From contig JANCRA010000017.1 of the NCBI GenBank assembly GCA_024362935.1, positions 21,254,501 through 21,318,500 of the forward strand: a DNA stretch of 64,000 nucleotides, written 5' to 3'. Under the pieces are notes generated by a model that saw only the letters and a program-made list of their open reading frames with translations, searched no databases and was not told where the DNA came from. The DNA comes from Setophaga petechia (Eukaryota > Chordata > Aves > Passeriformes > Parulidae). Every line of letters begins with the position of its first letter. The stretch's first letter is position 1. Below, in pieces: positions 44,211 through 59,300 of this stretch. A program made the translations under genes and the position numbers.

Positions 44211-47200
44211 TTGAATCACTCAAAAATATTCCCCGGTGGATTTTTTTTACTGTTGTGGATGAAAGTTCTGTGGCAAGTTGCCGTAAAAGAAATGTACACT
44301 GAATACAAATATGGAGCTTCTGAGCAGTACTGTGGGCTGCCAGGGGCTGGGAAGCCCTAAGAGATTTGGTTGTTTCTCAAAAGGGGAAGAATAGCTTTTT
44401 CCTTTTGATTTCCTCTAAGAGAAGGATGATTTCTGCAGTGAAGATGCTTGGCTAAGGCAGGTGGGCTGTGCTGGTTTCTGCTTTCCCTTGTGCCATCCCT
44501 GGATGGTGTCTCTGCCTGGGTAGGCTGCATGATCTGGGAGGAAGGACCATCTGCTCAGACACTGTAACCCTGGTGTGGGCACAGCTTTCATGGTCCTTAG
44601 CAGGCAATGGGACTTTGAGCTCGGTGCTTGGCTATTAGTTTGCAGAGACAAGTTTTAAGTCACTTTCTTGATACCTTAGTGAGGTGCTCACCCTGTACCC
44701 AAGGGCACAAGCCATCTCATACCCTGCCCCACTTATTCCTGTTTCCTGTATCTATGTACCTAGGCACGAAAAGGGGTGTTGGGAATGCCAGATACTCCGG
44801 CCAGCTTCTGACCCCCCATCATCACTGCCATGCAACTTTGAGAAACCCATGTCCCCCCTACACCCTGACGCCTCTTGAGCTGGCTGCAGGGAGGTGAGGT
44901 CCTGCCCCCCAGCTCCTCAGGAATCCAACATTCCTGAGTACATGTAATGCTGCTAAAATAATACACCAAGTAAATACCAGGGGGATTCTCATTGCTTGCA
45001 ACAGGGGACAGACCTCATTTTCTCCATGTAAAAAGAATAAATGTGAGAGTTTGTTGGGATGCAGAGGAGGAGGGGCTGCAAGAATGTGTTGAGGCGGACT
45101 GGAGTGCTGGTTTGAAGGCTTCATCAACCATCATGTAGAGTTGTTTTGAAAGTGGTATGCTAGAGGAGATGTTCTTATCAGATGTGCACACAGCTAATAC
45201 AGGGTTGGATCCTGTAGGTGGGGAATGCTGAACAGGTCCTGCTTGCCAGCAGCCCCAGGAGAGGAGGGTATACAGTGCCCTTTGGGGCTGCTTAGAGCAT
45301 TGCAGGATGGAGTCCAGCATCTGCTTTTCCTATCTGCCTTCTTCCCCGCATCCTGCCTTGTGTGGTTAAGGCGTTATGAGCTGCAAATGCAAATGCTGGT
45401 AACAAAGCACAAACAGCTCTGCAACTGAATCAGGGTTCAACCTTAGCAGGTCACTGTGCTCCTAGATATAACATCCTAATCACAAGCGTGGGATGGCTCC
45501 AGGGTCTTTGTGGGCAGCATTTGAGTAACAGGGCAGAGGATGCCTTGGGGTTGAGGCCCCAGCTGGTGCTTTGGAGTCATGTAACCCTTCAGCTTGCCAG
45601 GACTGTCACACCTCTGCAGTGAGGGGGAGGGCTCATCCTTTGGGAAGAGACTGCCAGCTCCGAGGTCAGCTCCCCTTTTGCCTCCTAGAGAAGGGAGTGG
45701 CTGCTGAAGTCCATCCCCTTCAATGCCCATACTCTGAGGGCTGCCCACATACCCGCATACCATCCAAGGGCTGCCTTGCTGCTCAGCTCACCAGGGCTTT
45801 CCAGTCTCCTCAGCAGTGTCCTCCCAGTGGCAACAAGGCGCCATAAACAGCGCTGGGAATACATTAGTTGTGTCCCCAGAGAGGGTCTCCTCAGTATCAC
45901 TGAGCTTTGGACCTGGTCCCTCAGGCTTGCAGCTCTGCTGCGCAGAGGACCAAGCCCACTCACAGCCTGGGGCCACTGCCAGGTGTCTGATTTTATTTCT
46001 TTTTGTCTTAAAATTGCCATAATCTTTGGAAAGGCCCAGCCTGGTCTCCTCTCAGGCGTCTGGTCAGACATAAAGCTCCTGCATACTGTCCCTATTATGG
46101 AAAGTTTGCCATAGGCAGAAAGCCATTTGAAAATTCCCAATAATACTCCAGACAGCTGAGGGCCACGAGGCCACAGTGGGGAGCAGCATCAGCTCCCCGA
46201 ATTTCTAATGCTTTGCCTTAGCCCCACCACACTCAGCAGCATTTTCCAGGGCTCTTTAGCATTTCCTCTAAATTTGACACATCTGGGGGTAGTCGCTACA
46301 TGTGAAACTAAATTACATGACAAGTCATCATTTAATACCGTTCCCGAATGCGCTGGGACAGAGGCAGCCAACAATGTGTGAAACCACAGTGCTGAGTGTT
46401 GCAGAGTGTTTTTGCACAGCTATTCCTGAGCCCTGGCTTTCTCCAGTGGACAAAACCTTTCCAAAGACATTTCGGTAGAGCCATCTGCTTCACTGAAATG
46501 AGAAGAGCCTGTAGGAAATATTGAAAAGAGCAAGCATGTCACTGGTCCCCTTGCATGCTCCTTGATGGAGGCTGGAGCCTTAGATGGGCTGACGAGTTTA
46601 GTGAGGAGGATGGAGAAGGGCTCCAGTTTTGAGTGCCCAGCACAGAACATCACCGTTGGCCAGCAGCGCCGCAAACCAGGAAACTAAGTTGCTCCTTGAC
46701 AGCACCCTGATAGGAGAAACCAGGTGGAAAATATGACAGTGGGGCAGAGGTGCAGCAGCAGCAGCTCCTCTTCAGGAAACCATTGCTCCGCACCAGCAAT
46801 CCAGCCCCTTGCTGCTGCAACTGGCGGGGAGCAACACTTGTGAGCTGTCCACCCTGCAGCATCTGGTCCTCAGGCTTCTACGGCTCAACCTGGACCACCA
46901 CAGCTGCAGAGCAGGGGTGTTGGATCAGACAGGAGGAGCTGACCAAGCCCTGTGGCAGGCAGGCCCCCAATGAGCCATTCTGGTACCGTGACTGTTCAGA
47001 GCCAGGCAACCCAGGGACCTGCTGCAGGGTATGTGGAGCTGTCGGCCCCTTGGGATACTCTATACTCTATTGCCACCCCAAATGGATAGTAGGGATGGGG
47101 GGGATGCATATCCCTGACTGTTTGGCTGCTGTAGGAGCATGGAGGAGCGTGGCAAACTGGGGAACACAGTCTTAGGGAAAGTGGGACATGATCCAGAGAG

Positions 47201-50200
47201 ATGATGGGCAAGGAAGAGAGGAAACAACAGCAGAAGGAACAGTCTGCCTTCATGGGATAATCCCAGGGAAGATGAAGTCATATCTTCACCTGGTGATGAG
47301 CCCATCACCAAGAAACTGATCGGGTTTTCTTTCACGTCCCAAACTCTCTGAACGTAACCATACCCACCCACTTGTGAACCCAAACTGGTACAGTTCCTCC
47401 AGCCAGATAACCCCTGGGTGAGACGATGGGAAAATGTGACCCGCTGCTTGCATTCCTATTGCCCGAGTTGTGGTATTTCCGCTGATCAGCAGATTGTCTC
47501 CATTCGTATTCGGTGTTCTGAGTTTTGTTTATTGAGAAAATATCCGGTTGCCTGCCCCTGTGATCTGTCAAAGGCTGGGAGCATCTCTGAAGGCAGCAAG
47601 GTGAAAGCTGCTGAGAAGAGAGTGATTTTTTTGGGTTTTCTGGGTGCACGCTGTGGTTTCTTGACTAGCTTTTAAAAATGTGATGCTTGCACCACATGCT
47701 CTTTATAATTAACAAAAGCTGAGTGTTGTGCAGTGCTAAAAGCAATACACTCGAAAAGAAGATTTTATTCTGAGTCAGAAAAGGAGTCTGCCGTGGGAAG
47801 GATGAGGAAAGGAATCTATGAGAGAAACCTAAATTAAGTCCCTTCAGCCCAGGGCCAGGGGCAGAAGGGAAATTTGAATTTTTCTGCCATTTGCTTTTTC
47901 ATTTCTTTAGATTTTTCACTCTCCTGTACCTTCTGAGCTCTCATGTCTCCAGGACAACCCCGCCATCAGAGAGGAAGAGGGAACAGATATAGCCAGAGCA
48001 CTGCAGAAAACATCATCAGCATCCAGAGAAGGAAAGGTTGCATTATGGTTTCTGTTCACTTTCTACCTCAGTCGAATAAGATAAAATTTTTGGAGTCCAG
48101 AGCAGCAAGAAGCAGTTTCAGGGAGAGAAAAACATGTCAATCCTTGTGAAAGCCACATCCCCCTGTGGAAGAGAAGAGCAGAATACGCTGGTTGTAGCCA
48201 CCATGGTGGCAATGGCAGGCTGCAGCCCCATTGCTTGCCATGGTCCTCAGCCATAGAGAAACCCATGTAGAGATGAGCAAAAGTTCCAAGCTCCAGCAGA
48301 TGTGCTCACAGCAGGTAGATCAGATCAGATGTACAGTGTCATCTCCACTGCATTTTCCCTGCAGATGTGAGAGAATATCTGCCCCTTCAGACATCTTCTC
48401 TGCCACCATCCAGAGCAGCAAAGAACAATAGAGAAAGAGCAACAGGGGATGGCACTGGGGTACTGCTGTCCCTCTGAGCAACCCTGTTCCAAGGGTCACT
48501 GTCCCCTGTGCCCCCTTCCCTCCTTACCCCCTCACCTCCCTGCCCTTCTGTACAGTCCACAGTTGCACCCGAGCCAGACTTTTCCCCAGGGAACTGAGGT
48601 GGGTGGAGAGCAGGGAACAGCAAAGAAACAAGCCCCAGTGACCCCACAGAGGATGGAGGGCCCTGGAGGGCATGGGCTTTCATGCCACATCTGGGTGACA
48701 ATGCCAGCCTTGCTGTGCTGAGGCACAAAGAGCACCTGGCCTCGGAACTGCTGAGCTTTGCAGTAGCTGCAAAACCACAAATGGCACTAGAAACTTCTTG
48801 CTATGAAGACTGCACCTACTCCTCCCAACTTCCTAAAAATAGAGCCCAGTGTGGGGAGGCCCACGGCCCTGGCCCTGCCAAACAAGCCCCTCTTGCCTGA
48901 GTCACGGCGGAAGGGAGCAGAACATCCCATGCCTTCCCCCACTCTCGGTGAAAGCTGCTCTCCCTGCACCGGGTGCGGGGGCCTGCACCCATCAAAACCA
49001 CAGTGAAACGTCCCAGCAAGGCTCTGCCTTTTCATGTTGTGAAAGGAGAAGGGAGGAGTGGGGGAAAACAAAACCCGGGGTGGCTGCAGGGCTGGCAGCG
49101 CTGCCTTCCACAGCATGGCACGATGGGTGGGTGGGGAGGGTCCTAGCATCACCTTTGCATCTCTCCTTCCTCTCTGCCTGTCCTGTTGGGACAAAAAGGT
49201 AGACAGCACTGCCTGTTCAACATCCATGTGGGACACACAAATGAAACAAAAGCCTCAGAAGGAGAGGGAGGATGCTGCCATTCCTCTCCCCACTGTGGGG
49301 CTTAGACCAGTCCAGCCACGACTGCAACTGGCTCCAAGCACTTGGTGGGCTCCACAAACAAACCTTGCCACTACCCAGACTTGCCACAGCAGAGCCACCT
49401 CAGCTCCCACCACCCTATACAGGGGTCCCTGGCCACCAGCTGGGACATTCCAATGGATCGAGGCATTGAGTCTCATGCACAGCTTCACAGCTCTTGACCA
49501 AGGTCCAGGAGGAGATGTCATGTGCAGCTCTGGGATGGATGGGATCCTAAGGATTTCATGGGGGTTCGTGGCTCCCCCGGGAGGTGGGTAAGACACAACC
49601 TGAATCAGCTGTTCCACCCAGTCTTTCTCTCCTTCCCCTCCCTCCACAGGTCGAGGTTTGGAGTGAGCCTTTACCATGGCCGAGTCCAGGGCTGGCCATG
49701 CTTGGTTATTCCACTGGGGCTGTACAGCGACACATCCTGCAGCAAATCATCTGGGTCCTGATTGAATCTTACCAAGACATGAGCAATCTCCCGAGGCAGA
49801 TTTGGCAGCTACTTGTTCAATCTTTTCCCTGTTTCTTCTCCATTACACCGCAACCCCCCTGCCACGGCAATATTAATGCTAATTACCCATCTTTTCCCAA
49901 ACCCTTCACACATCAAGCTCCACAAGGCTCTCATCACAGGGCTTTCTTCACTGCTACGGGAATCACATCTGTGGCTCTTCACTCCTCCCCTTTGCTGTCA
50001 CGTATCCTCTCTCCTCGTTGATTTTGGATCCCTGGGGGGCTTGTGCTCCAACCTCTAGATAACTAGGATCCCCCTGGGGTAACACAAAGCCCCAAGGTGA
50101 GCAAGGGAGGGTGACACTGCTGTCAGCGGCAGGAGATGAGCCAGGAAGGGTGAGTGGCCAAAGGTGTGAGGGGCAGACTCAGGAACACTGCTCTGACCTG

Positions 50201-50357
50201 AGAGCTTAGGAGAGGAAATCCTCAGCCCCTGCTTGGGACTAACAACCCCATAGAGAAGGCAGCACCAGGGGCAGGTGGAAATTCACATGCAGCTATCTCA
50301 GTCGGGGAGCCCAACCAAGACATAGCATGCATGGTCAGAGGCAGCAAAACCAGAGAG

Positions 50358-50399
50358 AGACTCTTGCTTTGCAAGAGTCTTTAATCTCTTGCAAAGCAA
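50358..50399. repeat. Perfect hairpin with overlapping second inverted repeat
   Basis: AGACTCTTGC (50358-50367) and GCAAGAGTCT (50371-50380) form a perfect 10-bp stem with a TTT loop. TTGCTTTGCAAGAG (50364-50377) is also the exact reverse complement of CTCTTGCAAAGCAA (50386-50399). Two mutually exclusive perfect foldings therefore share one arm. Confidence 0.85.
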
Positions 50400-53300
50400 T
50401 GCAAGGCAGAGCAATGCTGCCTTCCATGCATGTTTAGACACTGCAGTGGTGTCACACAGCCCTTTTGCCTCGGAGCTCTAAGCCAGGGTGCTCTGAGCAG
50501 GTCATGTTGGCATCACATGGAGCCCTTTCCCTACATGCTTCCAGTCCTGTCTCAGCTGTGGCATGATGATGGGAATGCTCAACCCAGCTCCAGCCTGAGC
50601 TTGCTCCTTGGCCAGGCTGAATACCTACAGCTCTGGGGCATCGTCTGGTAACAAATCCCCCATAAAATCCCTGTGAACCTGCGAGAGAGCAGAGAACAAC
50701 TCTGCCATCTACTGATTCCTCCAGCTCCTCTCCCTGCCTGATCCACATCTCCATCACTGCCTCACACAGCCATCTGGAAAATTGTGGCTAAAAATGAAGG
50801 GTCTCCATGCTGGAATGTGATGCCACAGGAGATGCCAGAGAAGCCCTGCAGTCAAGCCCACATCCTGCCTCACCTGCCCAGTGGCCCAGGGATGTAGCCA
50901 CAGTTCAGGCTGCAGAGGCAAAAAGAGCAAAGTAAAGTTGCAAAAGTTGCTGCTGACATAACAATGTACTTTGTTCTCATGCCAGGGACAGAAACTGCTC
51001 AGAGAAAATAAAAAATCTGGTTTCCATAAAACATGGATGTTTCAGGAATTCCTCCATCTGAAGAGACCTCAGGTGCAGGTTTCCTTTGCAAGGAAGTGGC
51101 ACCTCATGATTGGTGAGTGCATTGTCAAGGTTTACAATGGCTTTCCCCACAGTCCATGGGAGCAGGGCTGGCTCAGTGTGTGCTCAGCCCAAACACTGGC
51201 AGCCACAGCGGGGAAGAGGGGGTGATAGCCCTAAGCCAGCCTGGCAGCCCTGACACCTTGACCAGAAGGGGTGCAAAGCCTGGGCTTGGGCTGAACACTG
51301 ACCCTGCTCAGCTGGTTCTGCTGATGGCCAGAGGATTATAGACAGCCCCCAGACAGAAGTGAATGTCCTCCCTTTTGTAGAAACTCCTGACTGTGGGCTG
51401 AGTACAGACATCTGAGCAGCACCCTACGGAACCACCAGAGGTGGCTCCATCCTGGGTGGATCACAGCCAGCAAGGCTCTGACATGAAAGCAGGTCATCTC
51501 CAGGAGGATGCTGCAGCCCCAGCTCTGCATCCCGCTGATGCTGGGAGCAAAGCCGCTACAATTTCTAGGTACCAGAAGCTCTTACTGGCAGACAGAGGGT
51601 GCTTCTTGGAGCTCACTGTCTATTTACAGAGGCTTGGAGACCTCAGCCCATCTCATATTTACCACAGGGACCAGAGGTGCATCCAGGTAGCATCTGCAGA
51701 ACGCCAGCCTTCTTGTATCCCCATGCCCAGCCTCTCTCCCACCATACTCAGGGCTGGTGGCTGGAAACTCTTGAATGTGTCAGCTGCATCATCCTTGCTA
51801 GAGCTTTCCCACAAGATGTGAAAAAAATTGTATAGAAAAAACAGAGAAACATAGCTTGTTCAAGCACTCTGTTTCAGGAGATGATGGCGCAAAAAAAATC
51901 CCAAACCAGAGATGATTATCCACATCCAGGTCGCCCCGGGATGAAGTCACACCAGAGGAAAAAGTTTCTCATGGAGAAGACTTCTGCAAACATAACTCAT
52001 GCACAATAAATCAGACACAGGGCTATATGCCTCATGAGTGGATGCTACTTATGGGCCCAGATCACCACATCAAATTGCAGGGCCATGGGATTTCAGCTTC
52101 TTTGCTGGTGCCCAGGCTCATCCAGAGTCCTCGGCAGCAGACGAGACCTGACCTGGGCACACACAGATGCTTTTCAGGACCCACGTTTTCTTTCCAGAGC
52201 AGCTCCCTAATAAACCCAATCTGTTGGACATATTTCTTCTCACTCACTTGAATGAGTCACCAAACCCCAGAGGCTCTAATTCTCTTTTAGCAGAAAAGCA
52301 ACCTTATTTCAAAGTGGAAAATCTTTGGCCTGAAGCACCCTGGACAGCTGGAGGGAAGTATTATGCAGAGGTGATGCAGTCCGAGAGGGTTGAATGCTGG
52401 AATGGACACTTCACTGTAAAAAACAGTGAAAGGAAAACCCCAGACAGCCTGTTCAAGGAAAACACTACTGGCACTAAGCCTAAGGACAAGGAAAAAAGGA
52501 CCATTTCTCCCCACTGTTCAGAGAGGGAAAGATGAACATGCAACAATCACCATTTTGCTGAGCCACAAGGAAATCTACCCACGTAAGTATTGTGTTGTCA
52601 TCTCTATGACAGTAATTGGGGGAGCCATACTGGAAACGGTGCAGTGGTTGGACAGGAAGGAAAGCAAGCCTAGAGTTCATCCCAATTTGTGCCCTCAGCA
52701 TCATCCTCCTTGCATCTCCTTGCAGGCCATGGGCCAGCCAGGATGTGGATCCTGTTTGTCTTTGGGATCTGGGCATATAGATGGAGAGATCTGGAAGGCA
52801 GGACACTCTCTTGCTGCCTGGGTCTGGTTGCTTATGATATCTTAGATAAGTCACCTGGTCTCAGTTTCATCACTGGTGAAATGAGGCATCTCTGTTTCTG
52901 GGTAAAGATCCAGAGATATAAACAGCCAAATAGATTCAGCCTTTATAGAAAATAATCACTATGCCAGCTCTAATCTGCAGAACAATATAATTTCAGAGTG
53001 CATTGTATCTTGAAGTGAGGCTGCAGGACAAGCAACATCTTCCACCCCACTCCCCCGCCCCACGCTGAGTCTGTTTTGGACATGATGGAAATTTCACAGT
53101 CATATCCAAGCCCTTATGTCAAAATTTTTTCATCTTCCTCCCCTGTCTTGTTGAGTAGCTGGGTGGGCATCAGGCAGCAAGGTCAACCCACCACAAGGTC
53201 TCAGTTCTCCCATGAGCTACCCTTGAGTTCCTACTCTGCAATGCAGCTCCCAAGGACATCACTGCTGTTCCTGGCTTCCTTTCCCAGGAATTCATCCTAA

Positions 53301-56300
53301 TTTTCCAAGAACTGAGCTGAATCACTACAGCTATTACTGATGTAGTGCAATGCTGGGTCTTAATGCTGCCACAAGCACACAGCTGTGAAGCTCTGTTGCA
53401 TTGACACATGATGCAGAGACACTAAGTCACAGCCTGGATTTGGCACAGGAAGCCAAATTTATCCCGAATTTCCTTCATAACAGCAGAACATGCAACCTCT
53501 GGAGTGGTTGTTGGGGGTCTTTGAAAAGAAGACCCAGGTAGGGTTTTTTTAAGTTTTGCAGGGCAAAAAAATCAGTGGAACCGAAAGTAGGTTCACACCA
53601 CAGTGCCCACCCATGCAAAGCTATCACGAACCACAAAACCAGGTAATTACACAATCTCCTTCCAATGTTTACTAGGTTCATTTTCTCAGCACTGGCTGTT
53701 GCTTACAGCAGCCTCAGAAGACTTTAGGTAGAAAGGACCTCTTGGTCTGCAATAGCCAGAAAACCCATTGAGCTTGTCCTAGAGGCTAGAAGCATATGAT
53801 TCAGGTTTCTGAGAATGAGCCCCAGTTTTCAAATAATCCTGAAAGAGTTTTGTACAAACTCAGAGCTCTCCCAGCACCTTCATTCACAGACCTGAGATCA
53901 CAGGGAGAAGACATAAAGCAAAATTTCCACCCTGTGTGGTGAGGAAGGACAGGCATTTCCCAGGAGAATAGAGCTGAAGTCCAAAATGCCCTGGAAAGAA
54001 CTGTTTGGAAGGGTCAGATCTGATTGAGAGCAGGCAACGGATATCACTCAGACAAACTATGTCCTTTAAGCCCATTTCAGGAGCTGCCAAACACTGTCCC
54101 CACCAGGTTCCCCAGGCTCTCTTTGGTCATGGCCAAAGGCACTATAACAAAGAAAAGAACTGAATAATCACTCCTTGCTCTAAGCAGATTTACCAAAACC
54201 CTGATGATATATATCTCTCCAGACTTGGCAAGAAACACAATTTACAATCCCTTCACACAGGTGGGGGCATGCCATCCTGCTTGCATGGCACAGGAGAAGC
54301 AATATTCCCTGGAAACCTCCACTGCAATGCCTGTGGATAATCTGTGTTCATAGGATGGGGCAACTTTCTGCTCCACTCCAGAATGAAGAGGAAATTTCTT
54401 CCCTAACTGCCACCGCTGCAAACCTTTGCAATGAGGTGCTCTGCTGGGTGGCCACGTGGCAGTGAGTCCTTTGTAAAATTATGCCTCAGGTAGGAAAAAG
54501 GCCAGAACTCTGCATGGGAAATTAAAAGCTCTTGAAATTCCATAGCTGTCTTGGGGATATTAATGTACAAAATTAATGAGGAGCCCTTGAGGGTTTCATA
54601 CATCTGTCCAATGTGCAGCCTTGGTGAGTATGAAACTCCAGCATTTGCAACTCTGGGATGTGATTAAGGCCAAGGAAGAACTGACCAGACACAATTCCAG
54701 AATTTCTGTGTTCCTGCAGGGTGTGGTGGTGGCAGGAGCCCTCACATGGATTGGTAGCACATTGCCCAGTGGTTTTGGTCCACACACACAACATACAGGA
54801 TGCAAAATGGGGTTGCATGATGCTCAGTACACACCATCACATGGAGTAAGGGCTGGATTATGATTCCAGCCCAGCCCAGTCTCCTGAGCTGGAGGCTCAA
54901 GAGACACTAGGCATAAAACCCATCCTACATTAGGATAAAAGATGCAATTCTGATCTCCAAGAGCAGCTGATAACCAAGGAAATTAAGGATTTGTGCACAT
55001 CAAAATTTGCTTGTAACTTCCTACACTGGGGGTTACATCCAGAGAGCTGCATTTCAGCTTCCTGCTGTCCCCCACAGAAGCCCTGAGCTGAAACCATCAC
55101 AGTTTGGTCACACACTGCAACAGAAACACCTCTTTCTCCTTGCTTCACCTAGTCTGATCCTTGCTGAGCTGCTCTACAGCATTCATTTCCTCAGCCCTGA
55201 GAATTTGCTGGTTTTACTGATGAAGTGCAGTAATGTGGCACTTCGCCAAGCTGAACCTGATGGAAAGTTTGCCTCCCACACTACACTGCTTGACAGCAGC
55301 TCTGGGACACAACGTGGCTCCCTTGGAAACAGTGGTAGCTGTTGAAGCCTGGACCTTAGGAAGAAGACCTGGCTTGCCTACAGCCTGTTACAGTCCAGCT
55401 TTCAAGGACTAAGGCATGTGCAGAGCACTGTGCCTCGAGCAAGCATGAACTTTGCATTATTCCTCTTCCACTGGGCATTGCTGGTGTCTTTATCAAATAT
55501 CTTCCTCTTTTATCAAAAGGCAAAAAGATATTGTGTTCCTTGCCCTAAACCATTACTAATTCTTGGGTCTTTTGCTGGTTATACAGCCAATGTACTGTTT
55601 AAAGACTGCAGTAGTAGTAGAGTGCGACAAATGTCAAAGTCCTTGGGTTCATTGAGCATCTTTTCATTCTGAACATCTCCACAGCAAACGAGACTTGTCT
55701 GGGTGGAGCCTCTTGGAATTAACATGCCAGCATCATGACACAGCATCTGTCACCCAGGAGCTGCACATGTATCTCTCACAAGCACCAGGAGTTCACTCAC
55801 AAACCAGAGGCAAACTTGATGGCACATGTGCAAATACATTGCACACCCTCAGGCACACAGAGTGGTAATTACCAGATGCTGGAATATGCAGAAGTAGTCA
55901 GACATTTGGATTTGCTCTTATGACTGTTTTCCTTCCATCCTAGAGGTGGAAGTAACACAAGGCAGGAGATAAGAGAAAAACCCCAGAAAGCATAGAGAGA
56001 TGCAGCTTGATCCAACAACACAGAGGACTATACACACGTGTGAAAACCTGTTGCAGAAAAATACATATAATAACAGGATAAGATCAAGCAACCTTCCTGA
56101 CTAAGCCGTACTGACACAGCTGGACTTCCCAAGTTAGGAGGAGATGCTCATCCTCTGGCCTTGCTGCCCACACACTAGCAGCACCCAAGCACAACACAGA
56201 AGCCCAGCAACCCCTAGAGTGTCCCTGCAGAATAAATAATCACAGACAGCACAATCACCAATACTATTATTTTTTCCAAAGAGACCAGCTAAGAATACAT

Positions 56301-59300
56301 CAAAAATTTTGAAGCAAGATTTAGGGAGCTCAAAGCTCTGAAAACAAACAGAAAATAATGGATGGCATTTATCCCTGAATATTCAGTTACACAGCAGCAC
56401 TGAGCATTCAGAAAAAATGCAAGACCAGACTAATTTCCTAAATGGGCAATAACAGTACCTTCTTTCATGGCATAAAGACTATACACTCTCAGTATTTTTC
56501 CTGTATGCTAGATGAATTAAGTAGAGCATTTTGATTTTAGAGCCACCATGGAATTATTGAGTGAAGCCATTGCTTCCAAAGGGCTCTAAGGGAAATTCAG
56601 AAACAAATCAGATCTGAATGCAGGTCAGCAAGAAGGGGTCTTAGTTTTACATCCAACCACATTTGACCAGTGAAAATCCAAAAAGTGGTTATTACCTGAA
56701 TAATTCATCCAAACCCACTTCTGAATAATCATAAATCACCAAAGTAGTTGTCAGCTGAGAGAGTATCAAGAATACATCAAGAGCCAAGGTAACAGCTTTA
56801 AAAAAATCCTTCAAATGCTTAGAATGGTTTGACTCATTTAATTGCTTAAATCAAGCCAAAATCCAATATAATGACGCCCTTATATACCACAATATGTCAC
56901 AAGTAATGCATCAATAGAAATGCATGTTTTACACAAAGAAGTAAAACTGGTCCTGTGGCAGATGCTCATTTACATATGTATTGATTTTGTTATAGATTTG
57001 TCTCCCTCCTTTCAAGACTGCTAAAAAAGATGAACACCATCCCAGAAATGCACAGAGCTAGAGACACTAGGGACAGTAATTTCTTCCTTTTTTAATTCCT
57101 ACAGAGATGGGCAACATTCCTGCTCTTATTGACTTAAACAAAGTCAGAAGCATGGGCAGGACTGCAACAGCTGCAGCTCCTGATGCTCCACTGCATCTGA
57201 GGGAGCCTGTGTTTGCCCTCATAAGGATAAAAGGCAGAATCAAGCCAGGAGATCCTGGGCTTTTCAGTATGTATTAAAGCAGATTTTTGTGTCTGCTGCA
57301 GCCGTGTGTATGAGAGACCAGGGGCTGGATTTGCACAGGGGTATAAATCTGGCTCTTGTGCTCCCCAGTTTGTAAAACCCCAGAAAGCATTTTTCCCAGT
57401 CAAGGAGGAGCAATAGAGAAGGCTCTCATTTCCCTGAAACCCCTCCCTTCCCAAGCCTCTTCATAAAAACAGGCAGCCATTCTCATTAGTCACTGTTACA
57501 CGGTTGTTTTGTGCCCTGCAGCCTGTCAGTGTGGGAAAACTGCCTGGAATCAGAGCAGCCTGGCAGCCTGCTGCAGCATCAGCACCCTGCAGGATGATTC
57601 CAGAGCTGCTTCCCAAACTGACATTTCTCAACAGTAGTTTCAGGCTGCTTTCCTGTGAAGCAAGAAAAAAACCAAACCAACAAACTCCAAATAAATGCAA
57701 CTGCTTTTTGCTTCCACAGTCTGTGGGCAGACTGCAAGTTTCTGTGCAGGCAGGGGGCTCTTGTTTGTGCCTGTGCCAGGAGGATGCTGCCCAGGATGCC
57801 TTGCAGGGATGAGACACATCCCTGACTCGCTGTCTGCCCGTGCCTGTGAGCTCCACTGTGACTTTGCCTCCTGATCTTCCCCATTGCCCCACCATCCCAC
57901 GGCTGTTCCTGCCAGACAAGCTCCACAGCAGCGTGTTTTGAAGGGCAGACCTAGAAGCCTCCTCTTCAGATCCAGCTCATCCTCCAGCCCTGTCCTGACT
58001 CATGCCCTATCAGCAGCTCAGCCCTGGCCAGGGGAGGGGCAGGGGGAAGGAGTCCCACAGACCAGCTCTGTTCAGTGCACCACCTTAGTGGTGATACATG
58101 TGGATTTTATGCCTTAAACCCATCTAGTCAACTGAATTCTCTGCAGTCATTTTTTTGCAGGAAACAGTGGTGCAGCCATGATCCTGGTCCTACAGATTTG
58201 AACAAACCCAGAAAAACAGTCCAAATTGTCCAGGGCAGATGTTGGGTAATCATTTCATGCTCTGCTTGCAAATGCAGATGTCAGCAAGAAGGTGCTTAAA
58301 TCCTTCATGGAGTAGAGGGGAAACAGGCCCAGCCTCTCCTGCCCCTACTCTTTTACTCAGAGTAAAACACTCACCTTTGTGCTATGCAGCAAACTCAGGT
58401 TTTGGGCACCCACAAGTGACACAATCCTTAATGCTGTTTTTCTAGCATAGTCCCTTTGTCATTTGCAAGCAAAATAATGCCTGACCTTTGCACATTTGCA
58501 GTCAGCAGTCATTAGTGCAGCCTTGGAAAGGAGGGGAAAAAGAGTGGTTTCATGCTATTCTTTTCTTAAAATGTGGCACAAATCCAGCACCAACAATGTG
58601 GGGTGGAACTGTGATAGTATCACATACCTCAAATGTCTTGGTTAGGTGACAGTTTAACTAAAGCCAGGAAGTTTTCCTTAGAATCGACTTAGTCTACCTT
58701 GGAAAAGAAAAAACAAACAACTTTATGCATTAAAAAGTCCAGCTGGAGGACTTTCCTCATTGTCCATCACTTTTAATTAGCTGAGGTGTTTTCCCCTGGA
58801 GTGGGTCAAGCACAGCATCCAGACTGCACACATTGCTCCTTGGCTGGGGAGCTGCACATGGCAACTTCTCTTACATATCATTTATCCTGCACATGCTTGA
58901 GACTTGATGATGTTTGGCCAGTTCACATGGAGCCCATGCAGCATGGGTGCTTCTGCACCGCTCTCTAGGGTGACAGGGTCCAACAGACAGCTGGTACAGG
59001 ATTATTTTAGGCTCTGCTCAGTCACTAGAGATGCCCTTTGGGAGTTCTGTACATTCAGTTTCCTCCCATCCACTCAATTTGTTTTTCTGTTTGGCAGAGG
59101 GATCTATCTAAAGTGACACCTTGCTCTGGGGAAACATGGTATTGGGAGCTAATTGATTGCTTTATAATTCTGAGCATTTTTTTTTGTGTGGGAAAGAGCT
59201 GTTATTTTATCCCTATCTCAGGTGGAAGGTCATAAGCAAGAGCTGTAATACTGTTGCATTCCAAAATTAAATGCTGCTTGATAATATTTTTATTAGCCTG

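Noticed and set aside
46750..47175. 141-codon Cys/Trp-containing + strand frame
   Set aside because: It looked like a small Cys-rich protein, but there is no signal peptide, recognisable family, splice logic or conserved spacing. Chance ORF in GC-richer DNA.
49058..49677. Overlapping long frames on both strands
   Set aside because: Both strands are open over the same stretch, with low-complexity composition and no domain match, so neither is supported.
52195..52275. AATAAA in a context resembling an LTR end
   Set aside because: No TATA, U3 or terminal dinucleotides could be found nearby; a single hexamer is not enough.
54375..54425. Weak resemblance to internal antisense CR1
   Set aside because: Only a short GAGGAAATTTCTTCCCTAA-like match without the expected neighbouring segments; too degraded to call.
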